Assembly (NCBI RefSeq): GCF_022410465.1
Contig: NZ_JAJSON010000007.1
Span: 85,575 to 149,574, forward strand
Origin: Christiangramia crocea
Lineage (GTDB): Bacteria; Bacteroidota; Bacteroidia; Flavobacteriales; Flavobacteriaceae
DNA: 64,000 nt
Direction: 5' to 3'
Below are positions 1 to 8,918 of this stretch, piece by piece. The translations under genes were made by a program, and so were the position numbers. The notes under the pieces were generated by a model. It was given only the letters and a program-made list of their open reading frames with translations, ran no database searches and had not been told where the DNA came from. Numbering within the stretch: the stretch's first letter is position 1; every line of letters begins with the position of its first letter.

Positions 1-1106
1 CAATTCTGGATGTGGCTGATATCGTATATGTTAACCCTGTGAACACCGGTTACTCACGCCCTATCCCCAATAAAGAAGGAAAGGTAGACCGGGAAAAATT
101 CTTCGGAGTTCAGGCCGATATTGAATATCTTGCCGAATGGCTGAATACTTTCGTAACCCGAAAGAACCGATGGTTGTCACCAAAATATCTGATTGGAGAA
201 AGTTACGGGACCACTCGGGTTTCCGGTCTTGCACTCGAATTACAGAACAGCCAGTGGATGTACCTTAACGGAGTGATCCTGGTTTCTCCTACAGAAATAG
301 GACTGGACCGGGAAGGGCCGGTTGAGATTGCTAACCGTCTCCCATATTTTGCCGCGGCAGCATGGTACCATGAAGCTTTACCTCAGGAACTTCAGAGTAA
401 GGACCTGGATGATTTACTGCCCGAAGTTGAAAACTATGCTATAAACGAATTATTACCTGTTTTGGTGAAAGGAGGATTTACTGAAGCCTCAAAAAAACAG
501 GAAGTGGCCCAAAAAATGGCCTACTATTCAGGAATTTCAGAAAAAGTAATCCTTCAGAATAACCTTGAAGTACCCTTCAGGTATTTCTGGAAGGAGCTTC
601 TGCGCGAAAAAGAAGGATACACGGTTGGCCGACTTGATTCAAGATATCGGGGACTGGACGCCAAGGAATCAGGAGACGATCCCGATTATAATTCAGAACT
701 AACTTCCTGGTTGCACTCTTTCACTCCGGCGATAAACTATTATCTACGCGAAGAACTGAACTTCAAGACAGATCTTAAATATTTTATGTTCGGGCCGGTT
801 CATCCATGGGATCGAAGCGGGAATAATACCGGTGAGAATTTAAGACAGGCCATGGCTCAAAATCCGAATCTGGATGTGATGATTCAGTCTGGCTATTTTG
901 ATGGTGCTACCACTTACTTCAATGCGAAATACTCCATGTGGCAACTTGACCCAAGCGGCAAAATGAAAGACCGCCTCAGCTTTAAGGGATACCGAAGCGG
1001 CCATATGATGTATTTAAGAAGCGAGGACCTTGAAAAGGCTAATGATGATCTGAGAGAATTTATCCTGAACACCTTACCAGGAGAAGGCGAACCCGCAAAA
1101 TATTAA
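1..1106 (+). CDS. S10-family serine carboxypeptidase-like protein, 3' part
   Basis: This is the C-terminal part of a peptidase S10 (serine carboxypeptidase) family protein. The reading frame is open to the left edge (codons for I-L-D precede the GTG at 12), so the true start lies outside the window. The nucleophile motif GESYGT is near residue 60 of the visible part. A candidate catalytic Asp lies in SGYFDGATTY and a candidate His in YRSGHMMYLR near the end, in the family's Ser-Asp-His order. Bacterial S10 proteins of this type are usually secreted or periplasmic, but the signal peptide would be outside the window. The gene converges on thrC with a 3-base gap. The family call is firm; the substrate is unknown. 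Confidence 0.88.
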   Translation, partial: ILDVADIVYVNPVNTGYSRPIPNKEGKVDREKFFGVQADIEYLAEWLNTFVTRKNRWLSPKYLIGESYGTTRVSGLALELQNSQWMYLNGVILVSPTEIGLDREGPVEIANRLPYFAAAAWYHEALPQELQSKDLDDLLPEVENYAINELLPVLVKGGFTEASKKQEVAQKMAYYSGISEKVILQNNLEVPFRYFWKELLREKEGYTVGRLDSRYRGLDAKESGDDPDYNSELTSWLHSFTPAINYYLREELNFKTDLKYFMFGPVHPWDRSGNNTGENLRQAMAQNPNLDVMIQSGYFDGATTYFNAKYSMWQLDPSGKMKDRLSFKGYRSGHMMYLRSEDLEKANDDLREFILNTLPGEGEPAKY

Positions 1107-1109
1107 TAT

Positions 1110-2405
1110 TTAACTCATCAAATATCCCTTCAGGTCTTCATAATTGCTGATCTGGAGGGATTTTTTTTCTTTATCAACAATTCTGGCTATTGAATCCGGA
1201 ATTGCCACCTTCTTTCCTATCACCTCTTCAACAGTCTCTAAAAACTTAACTGGATGAGCGGTTTCCAGAAAAGTACCGTAATAACCATTTTTGTCCTTCA
1301 GAAACTCCTGAAGTCCTAAATATCCCACAGCCCCATGTGGATCCATGACATAACCGGTCTCCTCAAAGACCTCCTTAATTGCCTTCTTCGTTTCTTCATC
1401 ATCAAAACTATAGGCAGTTAAATTCTTTTTTAGTGAATGGTATTCATTATCAAAAAGCTGAAGAATACGCACAAAGTTACTGGGATCTCCCACATCCATA
1501 GCGTTCGAGATGGTCTGGACACTTGGTTTTGGTTTGTAAATTTCGGTTTCCAGATAACTCGTGACAGTATCATTCGCGTTATTTGAGGCTACAAATTGAT
1601 CGATTGGTAATCCCATTTCCCTGGCAAGCATTCCGGCGCAAATATTTCCGAAATTCCCACTGGGAACTGAAAATACCAGCTTTTCATCCTTCTCCTCTAA
1701 CTGCTTATACGCAAGGAAATAATAGAACATCTGTGGTAACCACCTTGCTAGGTTGATAGAATTTGCAGAAGTAAGTTTTCGTTTCGCAGAGATGTCCTCA
1801 TCCAGAAAAGCCTGTTTTACCATGGCCTGGCATTCATCAAAGGCTCCGTCAACTTCTAGAGCAGTGATATTCTGCCCCAAAGTAGTAAGTTGCTTTTCCT
1901 GGATCTCACTTACCTTTCCCTTAGGATAGAGAATTACAACGTCTATACCATCAACCCCTAAAAATCCATTGGCCACGGCACCACCCGTATCTCCCGAAGT
2001 TGCCACCAGAACAGTTACATTTCCAATATTACCCTTTTTTATAAAGTAACCCAGACTACCCGCCATAAACCGGGCCCCAACATCCTTAAAAGCAAGTGTT
2101 GGTCCATGAAAAAGCTCCAGGCTACCTATCCCCTTTTTTACATCCACTACGGGAAAATCAAAATCCAGAGTCTTACTAATGATGTTTTCTAATTCGTTAT
2201 CTGGAATTTCACCTCCTACATAATCCTTAATGACCTGAAATCCAATTTCAGTTTTACTCAATTCAGGAAGTTTCTTAAAGAACGATTCAGGAAGTTTCAC
2301 TATTTCCTCAGGAAAATAAAGCCCCTTATCAGGAGCCAGACCACGAATAACGGCATTTTCAAAATTGCTTCTGTGTTCCCTGTTATTTAAACTGAAATAT
2401 TTCAT
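1110..2405 (-). CDS. thrC: threonine synthase
   Basis: PLP-dependent enzyme converting O-phospho-L-homoserine to L-threonine, the last step of threonine synthesis, in the cytoplasm. The protein is 431 residues, normal for this family. The PLP-binding lysine is visible at about residue 107 in LAFKDVGARF, and the phosphate-binding stretch ATSGDTGGAVANGF follows. The ATG overlaps the end of thrB by 4 bases (ATGA), so the two are translationally coupled. It is the last gene of the thrABC operon and probably shares control by the leader upstream of thrA. No obvious terminator was seen in the 3 bases before the convergent S10 gene. Confidence 0.96.
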   Translation of the reverse strand: MKYFSLNNREHRSNFENAVIRGLAPDKGLYFPEEIVKLPESFFKKLPELSKTEIGFQVIKDYVGGEIPDNELENIISKTLDFDFPVVDVKKGIGSLELFHGPTLAFKDVGARFMAGSLGYFIKKGNIGNVTVLVATSGDTGGAVANGFLGVDGIDVVILYPKGKVSEIQEKQLTTLGQNITALEVDGAFDECQAMVKQAFLDEDISAKRKLTSANSINLARWLPQMFYYFLAYKQLEEKDEKLVFSVPSGNFGNICAGMLAREMGLPIDQFVASNNANDTVTSYLETEIYKPKPSVQTISNAMDVGDPSNFVRILQLFDNEYHSLKKNLTAYSFDDEETKKAIKEVFEETGYVMDPHGAVGYLGLQEFLKDKNGYYGTFLETAHPVKFLETVEEVIGKKVAIPDSIARIVDKEKKSLQISNYEDLKGYLMS

Positions 2406-3322
2406 AGTATTTTTACTCCCTGTTTATTAATTGCTGAAAGATGAAGATCAAAGTCGATCCCTTTCTTCTCATAAAATTTCTTGATTGCCTGCTTTACCTT
2501 TTCCGCATTTTCATCTCCTTTGCAAAGGGCATATACTGAAGGTCCCGACCCTGAGATACCAAAACCTAAAGCCCCATTGGCCACTGATAGTTCATCCAGT
2601 TCCTGGAAATAAGGAATAAGGATGGAACGTATAGGTTCCACGATCTCATCTTCAAGGCTCCTCCCCAAAAGATCATAATCATCAGTATAAAGAGCACTTA
2701 TTAATGCTCCAAGGTTTCCCCACTGATTTATGGCTGATTTAAGACTTATATTCTGCTTGATAATGGAACGGGAATCTTTAGTCTTTATCTCAATTAAAGG
2801 GTGTAACACCACCATTCTCAATTCTGAAGGAACGGGCAAACTAAGGACTTCCAAGGGACAGTAGCTTCTTACAAGGCTAAAGCCCCCAAGCAGTGCCGGT
2901 GCAACATTATCTGCATGCTCATTCCCACTTGCTATAAGCTCTCCCTGCATTGCGAAAGGTATCAGCTGGTTAGAACTGTAAGGTTCTCCCAGCAGTTTAT
3001 TCACGGCGAAAACCGCTCCGGCAGAACTTGCAGCACTACTGCCGATCCCACTTCCTGGTTTGATCCTTTTGGTTATCTCTATATCGAATCCCTGATCAGA
3101 TTCCAGGTCCTTCAATAAGGCCTTAACAGCTACCCCTGCAACATTCTTATCGGCTTCCATTGGAAGTTCCTGTCCGGTGACTTTAGTAATCCTGATTTCA
3201 TTCAGGTCATTTTTTCTCACTACCATCTCATCACCCACAGAATCGAGGCAACAACCCAGAACATCAAAGCCACAGGAAAGGTTGGCAACAGTTGCCGGCG
3301 CAAAAACTTTTAATTCCTTCAT
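2402..3322 (-). CDS. thrB: homoserine kinase
   Basis: GHMP-family kinase phosphorylating L-homoserine with ATP to give O-phosphohomoserine for ThrC. The protein is 306 residues, the usual length. The GHMP ATP-binding loop PGSGIGSSAASS is at residues 89-100. The N-terminal VFAPATVANLSCGFDVLG and the C-terminal GFGISGSGPSVYAL motif are both typical of ThrB. The start lies 2 bases downstream of the thrA stop and the end overlaps thrC by 4 bases, so all three genes are one transcription unit. Confidence 0.96.
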   Translation of the reverse strand: MKELKVFAPATVANLSCGFDVLGCCLDSVGDEMVVRKNDLNEIRITKVTGQELPMEADKNVAGVAVKALLKDLESDQGFDIEITKRIKPGSGIGSSAASSAGAVFAVNKLLGEPYSSNQLIPFAMQGELIASGNEHADNVAPALLGGFSLVRSYCPLEVLSLPVPSELRMVVLHPLIEIKTKDSRSIIKQNISLKSAINQWGNLGALISALYTDDYDLLGRSLEDEIVEPIRSILIPYFQELDELSVANGALGFGISGSGPSVYALCKGDENAEKVKQAIKKFYEKKGIDFDLHLSAINKQGVKIL

Positions 3323-3324
3323 AC

Positions 3325-5772
3325 CTATTTCTTTCCTACCCTGATTATATCTGCAAATATTCCCGACGCGGTCACTTCAGCTCCAGCCCCGGCTCCTTTC
3401 ACGATTAATGGTTGTTCGGGATATCTTTCAGTAAAAAATAATACAATATTATCACTTCCGCTAAGTCCGGCAAAAGGATGATCGGCACCTACTTCCTGAA
3501 GTCCTACTTTTGCCTTTCCATCTTCAAGCTGAGCCACATATTTCAGTTCGGCATTATTTTCTACAGCATGATTGTACATCTTCTTAAATTCAGGTTCATC
3601 ATGTTCAAGCAATTCAAAGAATCTTTCATTCGATTCTGAATTAAGACTTTCCTGTGAAAGGAAATCATCCCTTTCTATATCCTCCAGCTCCAGTTGATGT
3701 CCGCTCTCACGGGCAAGGATGAGTATTTTTCTTGCAACATCTACCCCGCTAAGATCTATCTTCGGATCGGGTTCAGTATAACCTTCCTTCATGGCTTTTT
3801 CAACCACCTTATAGAAGGGTTCTGAAGCATCATAGTTATTAAATACAAAATTAAGGCTGCCGGAAAGAACTGCCTGGATCTTGGTTATCCTGTCTCCGGA
3901 AGCCACAAGATTCTGTAAAGTGTCAATTATTGGAAGTCCGGCGCCTACATTGGTCTCATAAAGGAATGAAGCTCCATATTCCCTTGCCAGGTTCTGAAGG
4001 TTCTCATAATTCTCAAAGTCATCGGCACATGCGATCTTGTTACAGGTGACTACTGAAATGGAATTTGCAAGATAGTGCTTATACCAGTCAGATATTTCCG
4101 GACTGGCCGTATTATCCACAAAAACACTGTTTCTAAGGTTAAATTCCTTCACCCTGTTGAAGAATTCTTTTCTATCAGCATTTTCAGCATTCTCCAATTC
4201 TTCTTGCCAATTATTCAGATCTATTCCATCTTCGTTAAAGAGCATCTTTCGCGAATTGGAAAGGCCCAGCACCCTAACCTTTAATCTTAACTTTTCAAGC
4301 AGGTATTTTTCCTGTTTCTTAAGCTGATTAATAAGTTTACTACCAACATTTCCAACTCCTGTAATGAAGAGGTTCATCTCTTTTGAAGGTACCTCAAAGA
4401 ACTGTTCATGCAGGGTGTTCAATGCCTTTACCACATCTTTCTTTGCGATCACTGCTGAAATATTTCTCTCAGAAGATCCCTGGGCAATAGCCCTGATATT
4501 TATGTTGTTATTCCCAAGGGCGCTGAACATTTTCCCGCTAAGACCATGATGGCTTCTCATCCTGTCTCCGACAAGGGCGATAATTGCCACATCATCCTCG
4601 ATCTCCACAGGTTTAATTTTTTTATAGTCTATCTCAACTTCAAAGGCCTCGTCTATAGCCTCTTTGGCCTGGTCAGCTTCATCAGCTTTCACGGCGATAC
4701 AAATACTGTGTTCAGAGGAAGCCTGAGTAATAAGCACCACGTTTATGTTCTCCTGAAAAAGAACCTCGAACAAACGCTTGGAAAAACCGGGGATTCCAAC
4801 CATACCACTACCCTCAATATTCAGAAGTTTTATTGAATCTATATGTGTAATTCCCGTTACCCAGCGAAAATTCTTTTTGCTGGACCTCGAAATAAGGGTG
4901 CCCGGATTATCGGGCTCAAAGGTGTTTTTTATATGAATTTGGATATTTTTATCGAGCAGTGGCTGTAATGTTGGCGGATATAAAACCTTGGCACCAAAAT
5001 GTGAAAGTTCCATTGCTTCTTCATAAGAGATTTCCTTCAAGGAATAAGCCTGGGGAACCAGGTTAGGGTTTGCAGTGAACATCCCGTTTACATCGGTATA
5101 AATAATTACCTTGTCAAGATTGAGTGCTCCACCTATAATGGCGGCAGTAAAATCTGATCCTCCACGACCCAGGGTACTTGGCACACCAAGATCATTTTTG
5201 GCAACAAAACCGGGAACTATATAAAGATCAGCTTCGTTCTTCTTGAAATATTCAGTGATGTTACTGTTTGTCTTTTCATAATTCACCTGAACCTTTTCAT
5301 TCTGATTTTTACAAACGATAAGTTCCCGGGAATCGGTAAACAAACTTTTTATTTTAAGGCTTTTAAAATATTCTGAAATAATCAGGGAACTTAGAATTTC
5401 TCCAAAACCGGAAATAACATGACGGGTTTTATCTGAAAGTTCATTCAATAAAAAAACTCCTTCATAAAGAGTTTCTAGTCGATTAAACTGATTTTTTACC
5501 TGGCTCAGGATACCACTTTGGGCTGTCACCGGAATCAACTCCCTTACTGCCTCCAGGTGCCGTTTTTCATTCTTTTCAAGGATTTCTTTGTAACTAAGAT
5601 CCTCTCTTGCGGCCAATTCAGCCATGAGCAAAAGATCATTAGTTACACCGCCAAAAGCTGAGACCACCGTAATCACAGAGTCTTCTTCAAGATGTTGCTG
5701 AATAGTTTTGGATACCAGTTTTATTCTTTCTGGCGAAGCGAGGGACGTCCCTCCAAATTTCAGGATATGCAT
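3325..5772 (-). CDS. thrA: bifunctional aspartokinase / homoserine dehydrogenase I
   Basis: Fused enzyme for the first and third steps of the aspartate pathway (aspartate to aspartyl phosphate; aspartate semialdehyde to homoserine). At 815 residues it has the length of E. coli ThrA. The aspartokinase motif KFGGTS is at residues 5-10, a pair of ACT regulatory domains lies around residues 310-460, and the NAD(P)-binding loop GVGNVGSKL is near residue 470, followed by the homoserine dehydrogenase catalytic domain. ACT domains in this family commonly bind threonine. It is the first gene of thrABC. The 5' leader encodes an Ile/Thr/Met-rich peptide with inverted repeats, so transcription attenuation is likely in addition to allosteric control. 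Confidence 0.96.
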   Translation of the reverse strand: MHILKFGGTSLASPERIKLVSKTIQQHLEEDSVITVVSAFGGVTNDLLLMAELAAREDLSYKEILEKNEKRHLEAVRELIPVTAQSGILSQVKNQFNRLETLYEGVFLLNELSDKTRHVISGFGEILSSLIISEYFKSLKIKSLFTDSRELIVCKNQNEKVQVNYEKTNSNITEYFKKNEADLYIVPGFVAKNDLGVPSTLGRGGSDFTAAIIGGALNLDKVIIYTDVNGMFTANPNLVPQAYSLKEISYEEAMELSHFGAKVLYPPTLQPLLDKNIQIHIKNTFEPDNPGTLISRSSKKNFRWVTGITHIDSIKLLNIEGSGMVGIPGFSKRLFEVLFQENINVVLITQASSEHSICIAVKADEADQAKEAIDEAFEVEIDYKKIKPVEIEDDVAIIALVGDRMRSHHGLSGKMFSALGNNNINIRAIAQGSSERNISAVIAKKDVVKALNTLHEQFFEVPSKEMNLFITGVGNVGSKLINQLKKQEKYLLEKLRLKVRVLGLSNSRKMLFNEDGIDLNNWQEELENAENADRKEFFNRVKEFNLRNSVFVDNTASPEISDWYKHYLANSISVVTCNKIACADDFENYENLQNLAREYGASFLYETNVGAGLPIIDTLQNLVASGDRITKIQAVLSGSLNFVFNNYDASEPFYKVVEKAMKEGYTEPDPKIDLSGVDVARKILILARESGHQLELEDIERDDFLSQESLNSESNERFFELLEHDEPEFKKMYNHAVENNAELKYVAQLEDGKAKVGLQEVGADHPFAGLSGSDNIVLFFTERYPEQPLIVKGAGAGAEVTASGIFADIIRVGKK

Positions 5773-5820
5773 AACTGAAACCGTTTAAAAATTAATAAGG
5801 TTAATAAGAAATTAAAATAT

Positions 5821-5873
5821 ACAGGTACGAACGAAAATTATATAATAAGAACCCCAAAAGGGGTAATACCTGT
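5821..5873 (-). promoter_or_regulatory. nested inverted repeats in the thrA leader (candidate attenuator)
   Basis: Outer arms 5821-5827 (acaggta) and 5867-5873 (tacctgt) are perfectly complementary over 7 bp. Inside them is a second perfect hairpin, 5851-5855 (acccc) and 5860-5864 (ggggt), with a 4-base loop. In the thrA direction the outer structure is followed by an A/T-rich stretch (ATATTTTAATTTC) but not a clean T tract. The structure overlaps the last third of the leader peptide ORF, ending 48 bases before the thrA start. Ribosome position on the leader could therefore decide which arms pair. The fold is directly readable; its role as terminator or antiterminator is inference. Confidence 0.5.
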
Positions 5874-5927
5874 AATCATGATAATACCAATAATACGCAT
5901 TCGGAAAGGAATATTTCCAGCATTCAT
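5838..5927 (-). CDS. putative thr operon leader peptide (29 aa)
   Basis: A 29-codon ORF ends 65 bases before the thrA start on the same strand. Its translation contains 9 Ile, 2 Thr and 3 Met, with the core RIIGIIMITGIT at residues 11-22. Ile, Thr and Met are the amino acids derived from homoserine, the product of ThrA, which is what an attenuation leader would sense. An alternative start is Met10 at 5900. The ORF runs into a nested hairpin. E. coli thrL is also Thr/Ile-rich, so the design is known, but this sequence is not related to it. No clean TAnnTTTG promoter was found upstream, and the ribosome-binding region is only A-rich. The composition and position are seen; the function is inferred. 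Confidence 0.6.
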   Translation of the reverse strand: MNAGNIPFRMRIIGIIMITGITPFGVLII

Positions 5928-6055
5928 ATCGATATTTTTTAGAAGATTTTTCACAGCTTTTGCTTGTAAACTTGAATAAAGGTATTCAAATAAATTTAGC
6001 GGCAAAACTTTTTATTTATATCCTTTTAAGAATTATCACATTAATAATTTTTCCG

Positions 6056-6086
6056 AATAAAAAACCCGATAATAAAATATATCGGG
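6056..6086 (-). terminator. intrinsic terminator of the MoxR/VWA unit
   Basis: On the minus strand CCCGATA (6086-6080) and TATCGGG (6071-6065) form a perfect 7-bp stem with an 8-base loop, directly followed by TTTTTTATT (6064-6056). This is a standard stem plus T-tract terminator 30 bases after the stop of the AAA+ gene. It separates that transcript from the thr operon leader. Confidence 0.8.
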
Positions 6087-6115
6087 CTGTTTATTAATAA
6101 TTTGAAAATCTAAAT

Positions 6116-7579
6116 TTAGAGTCCGCTGATATAACTTCCATATAGATCTTTGAACTGAAGGCCTTTTGAAAACCTGTGTTTACTTAATTTTTTATATTCC
6201 ACCAATGCCCAGAGCAAAAACTCTTTCATAAAATATTTATCCTGATCATCAATCTCAGGTTGATACTTTTCTATCAATTTATTAAGCGGATCGATGGAAT
6301 CCAGTTTTTCCTTGTATTCAGATTCAGGCAGATCATCGGGCAGTTCAAAACCGGATCCTTCAAAGAACCATTCTACCAGATCGTCATAAGGAGTTGTCTC
6401 ATCCGGTCTTTTCAATTTTTCTATCTTTGGAAAATAATCAGGAAAAAGACTTTTCACCGCCTCTCCTATCAATTGAAGTGCAACAAAGGCGGCTCCCTCC
6501 TGCTCTCCTTCATAAACGAGTTCCACCTTTCCCGTGATCGAAGGGACAACTCCCAGAAAATCACCAAACCTCAACATGGTTTGTTCCTCTCGGTTCTTAA
6601 TTGCTCTTCTTTCAGCCGTACTTAAAAGATTTTCAAAAGCGGTAATGCTCATTCTCGCACTTACACCACTCTTATGATCAATGAATTCACTATCCCTGGC
6701 TTCGAAACTTATTTGCTCCAGTAAATCCTTTGCCATCTCCGGTACATATACCAGTTCTTTTTGACGGTCATCCAGCTGGGCTTCCTGGGTCGTTATGATC
6801 TTAGCCACCTCTATACTTTCAGGATAATGGGTGAGTATCTGGGAACCAATCCGGTCTTTAAGAGGGGTAACTATACTTCCCCGATTGGTATAATCTTCAG
6901 GATTGGCTGTAAATACAAACTGCATATCCAGTGGAAGTCTTAGTTTAAACCCGCGTATCTGAACATCGCCTTCCTGAAGAATATTAAAAAGAGCTACCTG
7001 TATCCTCGCCTGAAGATCGGGCAACTCATTGATCACAAAAATACTGCGATTCGCACGCGGGATCATCCCGAAATGTATGACGCGTTCATCGGCATAGCTC
7101 AATCGTAAATTGGCTGCTTTGATGGGATCCACATCCCCAATAAGATCGGCCACGGTAACATCAGGCGTTGCCAGTTTCTCAAAGAACCTTTCTTCTCTGT
7201 GGATCCAGGCTACAGGTGTTTCATCTCCTTTAGTATTGATAAGGTCTTTTGCATAGCGGCTTATAGGCTTTAGCGGATCATCATTGATCTCTGAACCTTC
7301 CACAACCGGGATCCATTCATCAAGAAGGTTAACCATGAGGCGTGCAAGTCTTGTCTTGGCCTGACCCCGGAGTCCAAGGAAGTTAATATTATGCCTGGAA
7401 AGAATTGCTCTTTCCAGTTCGGGGATTACACTGTAATCGTAACCATGAATGCCTTCAAAGGCATTCTCATTATTCCTGATCTTTTCCTTGAGGTTTTCCC
7501 TAAGTTCTTCTTTTATACTCTTACTCTGGTATCCGGCCTTTTTTAAAGCCCCCAGTGTCCTGATATTTTTTGTTTCCAT
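6116..7579 (-). CDS. MoxR/ChlI-type AAA+ ATPase
   Basis: AAA+ ATPase of 487 residues in the MoxR/Mg-chelatase subunit I-like group. The Walker A loop GLRGQAKT is at residues 69-76. The Walker B-like stretch SIFVINELPDL carries Asn where classical AAA+ proteins have Asp; as I recall, this INELPDL form is usual for this subgroup, so it need not mean loss of activity. A sensor-1-like VFTANPEDY and the arginine-rich TPLKDRIGSQI follow. MoxR ATPases act as chaperones with VWA-domain partners, and the next gene upstream (12-base gap, same strand) is such a partner. There are no pigment genes nearby, so true magnesium chelation is unlikely. The client is unknown. Confidence 0.85.
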   Translation of the reverse strand: METKNIRTLGALKKAGYQSKSIKEELRENLKEKIRNNENAFEGIHGYDYSVIPELERAILSRHNINFLGLRGQAKTRLARLMVNLLDEWIPVVEGSEINDDPLKPISRYAKDLINTKGDETPVAWIHREERFFEKLATPDVTVADLIGDVDPIKAANLRLSYADERVIHFGMIPRANRSIFVINELPDLQARIQVALFNILQEGDVQIRGFKLRLPLDMQFVFTANPEDYTNRGSIVTPLKDRIGSQILTHYPESIEVAKIITTQEAQLDDRQKELVYVPEMAKDLLEQISFEARDSEFIDHKSGVSARMSITAFENLLSTAERRAIKNREEQTMLRFGDFLGVVPSITGKVELVYEGEQEGAAFVALQLIGEAVKSLFPDYFPKIEKLKRPDETTPYDDLVEWFFEGSGFELPDDLPESEYKEKLDSIDPLNKLIEKYQPEIDDQDKYFMKEFLLWALVEYKKLSKHRFSKGLQFKDLYGSYISGL

Positions 7580-7591
7580 ATATTCCTTTTC

Positions 7592-8722
7592 TTAGCCTCT
7601 AATTCTTTTTTTTCGGTTTATTTCATAATCCTCAAATATCATTTCGCCTAAGCCCTTCAAGCCAGTATAGAAAGCCTTGCCCTGATTAGCTATGGTGAAT
7701 TCCTGAACAAAGCGGGTTAGATAAGGATCCTGGGCGATCATAAAAGTAGTGATTGGGATATGAAGTTTCCTTGCCTGTCTTGCCATATTATAGCACTTAT
7801 CCACAATATAAGGGTCCAGGCCCATACTATTCTTGTAATAACTGCCATCTCTTTCCCTTACGCAGCTTGGCTTTCCATCAGTGATCATAAAGATCTGCTT
7901 ATTGGTATTTCTTTTCCGGCGAAGCAAATCCATAGCCAGTTGGAGACCATCCACAGTATTTGTATGATAAGGACCAACCTTGAGGTAAGGCAGTTCTGAA
8001 ATTGAAATAGGCCAGGCATCATTCCCAAAAACCAGAATATCAAGTGTGTCCTTGGGATAGCGGGTTGTGATAAGTTCGGAAAGTGCCATAGCCACTTTTT
8101 TAGCCGGAGTGATCCTGTCTTCACCATAAAGTATCATACTATGGCTTATATCTATCATTAGCACAGTACTCATTTGAGATTTATAATGAGTTTCTTCCAC
8201 CACAAGATCATCTTCTGACATCTTGAAGTCTCCGATTCCATGATTTATCTGAGCATTTCTGAGACTTTCGGTCATTGAAATTCTGGACAGGGAATCACCA
8301 AAGTGATAATCTCTAAAATCTCCAGTATGCTCATCACCCTCACCAATATAGCTTGTCCTGTGATTACCGGATGAACCTTTCTTCAGTTTTCCGAAGATCT
8401 GCTCAAGGGCCTGCTGTCTTATGGCTCTTTCAGTTTTTGCGGTTATGGCCATTTTACCACCCCCGTTTTGATCTATCTCCTCCCTGATATATCCTTTCTT
8501 CTTTAGGTCCTCTACAAAATCATCCAGGGTATAGTCATCATCGGTAAGCTGATATTCCTCATCCAGCTGTTTCATCCAGTCCAGAGCCTCATCCAGATCA
8601 CCCGAAGTATGTGTAATGATCTCCTTGAAGATCTCAAATAGTTTATCAAAAGGAGATTTTTCCGGCTCATCATACTTGTTGAAAATGAAACCTCTAATCT
8701 CTTTATCTGCATTCCTTTTCAT
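7592..8722 (-). CDS. VWA-domain protein, partner of MoxR-type ATPase
   Basis: Cytoplasmic von Willebrand factor A protein. The open frame extends to 8776, but the ATG at 8722 (protein begins MKRNADKEIRG) is preferred because the upstream extension is hydrophobic and unlike the family. That gives 376 residues. The MIDAS motif DISHS is near residue 190 (MIDISHSMILYG) and ITDGKPS near residue 290 supplies a second metal-site loop. The N-terminal half is charged and helical. The gene is 12 bases upstream of the AAA+ ATPase and probably forms one operon ending at the terminator near 6.06 kb. MoxR-VWA pairs assemble or activate other complexes; which one is not shown by this window. Confidence 0.82.
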   Translation of the reverse strand: MKRNADKEIRGFIFNKYDEPEKSPFDKLFEIFKEIITHTSGDLDEALDWMKQLDEEYQLTDDDYTLDDFVEDLKKKGYIREEIDQNGGGKMAITAKTERAIRQQALEQIFGKLKKGSSGNHRTSYIGEGDEHTGDFRDYHFGDSLSRISMTESLRNAQINHGIGDFKMSEDDLVVEETHYKSQMSTVLMIDISHSMILYGEDRITPAKKVAMALSELITTRYPKDTLDILVFGNDAWPISISELPYLKVGPYHTNTVDGLQLAMDLLRRKRNTNKQIFMITDGKPSCVRERDGSYYKNSMGLDPYIVDKCYNMARQARKLHIPITTFMIAQDPYLTRFVQEFTIANQGKAFYTGLKGLGEMIFEDYEINRKKRIRG

Positions 8723-8918
8723 ATCTTTAAAAATAAACCATTTTATACAGAAAGTGAAAACATGTCTTGTAAACACTCACTAAACTTTTGTTAATTGAAA
8801 TCTCCAAAACGAAAAAGCGCTATTGTTATTCTTTTCTTAATTACTCTTCAATTTTCTTCAGAAAAAAAGAGATTTGAAAAAATATCGCAATGATCTATTC
8901 CTTTTAAATTGGTAACAT

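Noticed and set aside
2915..3118. Plus-strand ORFs antisense to thrA, thrB, cysD, cysN and other genes
   Set aside because: They overlap fully with well-supported genes, show no motifs and are expected by chance from codon use.
7885..8127. 80-residue minus-strand ORF in another frame of the VWA gene
   Set aside because: It is a shadow frame inside a recognised coding sequence with no start signal.
6116..8722. Magnesium chelatase subunits I and D for chlorophyll or cobalamin synthesis
   Set aside because: The large H subunit and pigment or cobalamin genes are absent, and the proteins fit the general MoxR/VWA chaperone pair better. The Asn in the Walker B position is probably a family feature, not a defect.
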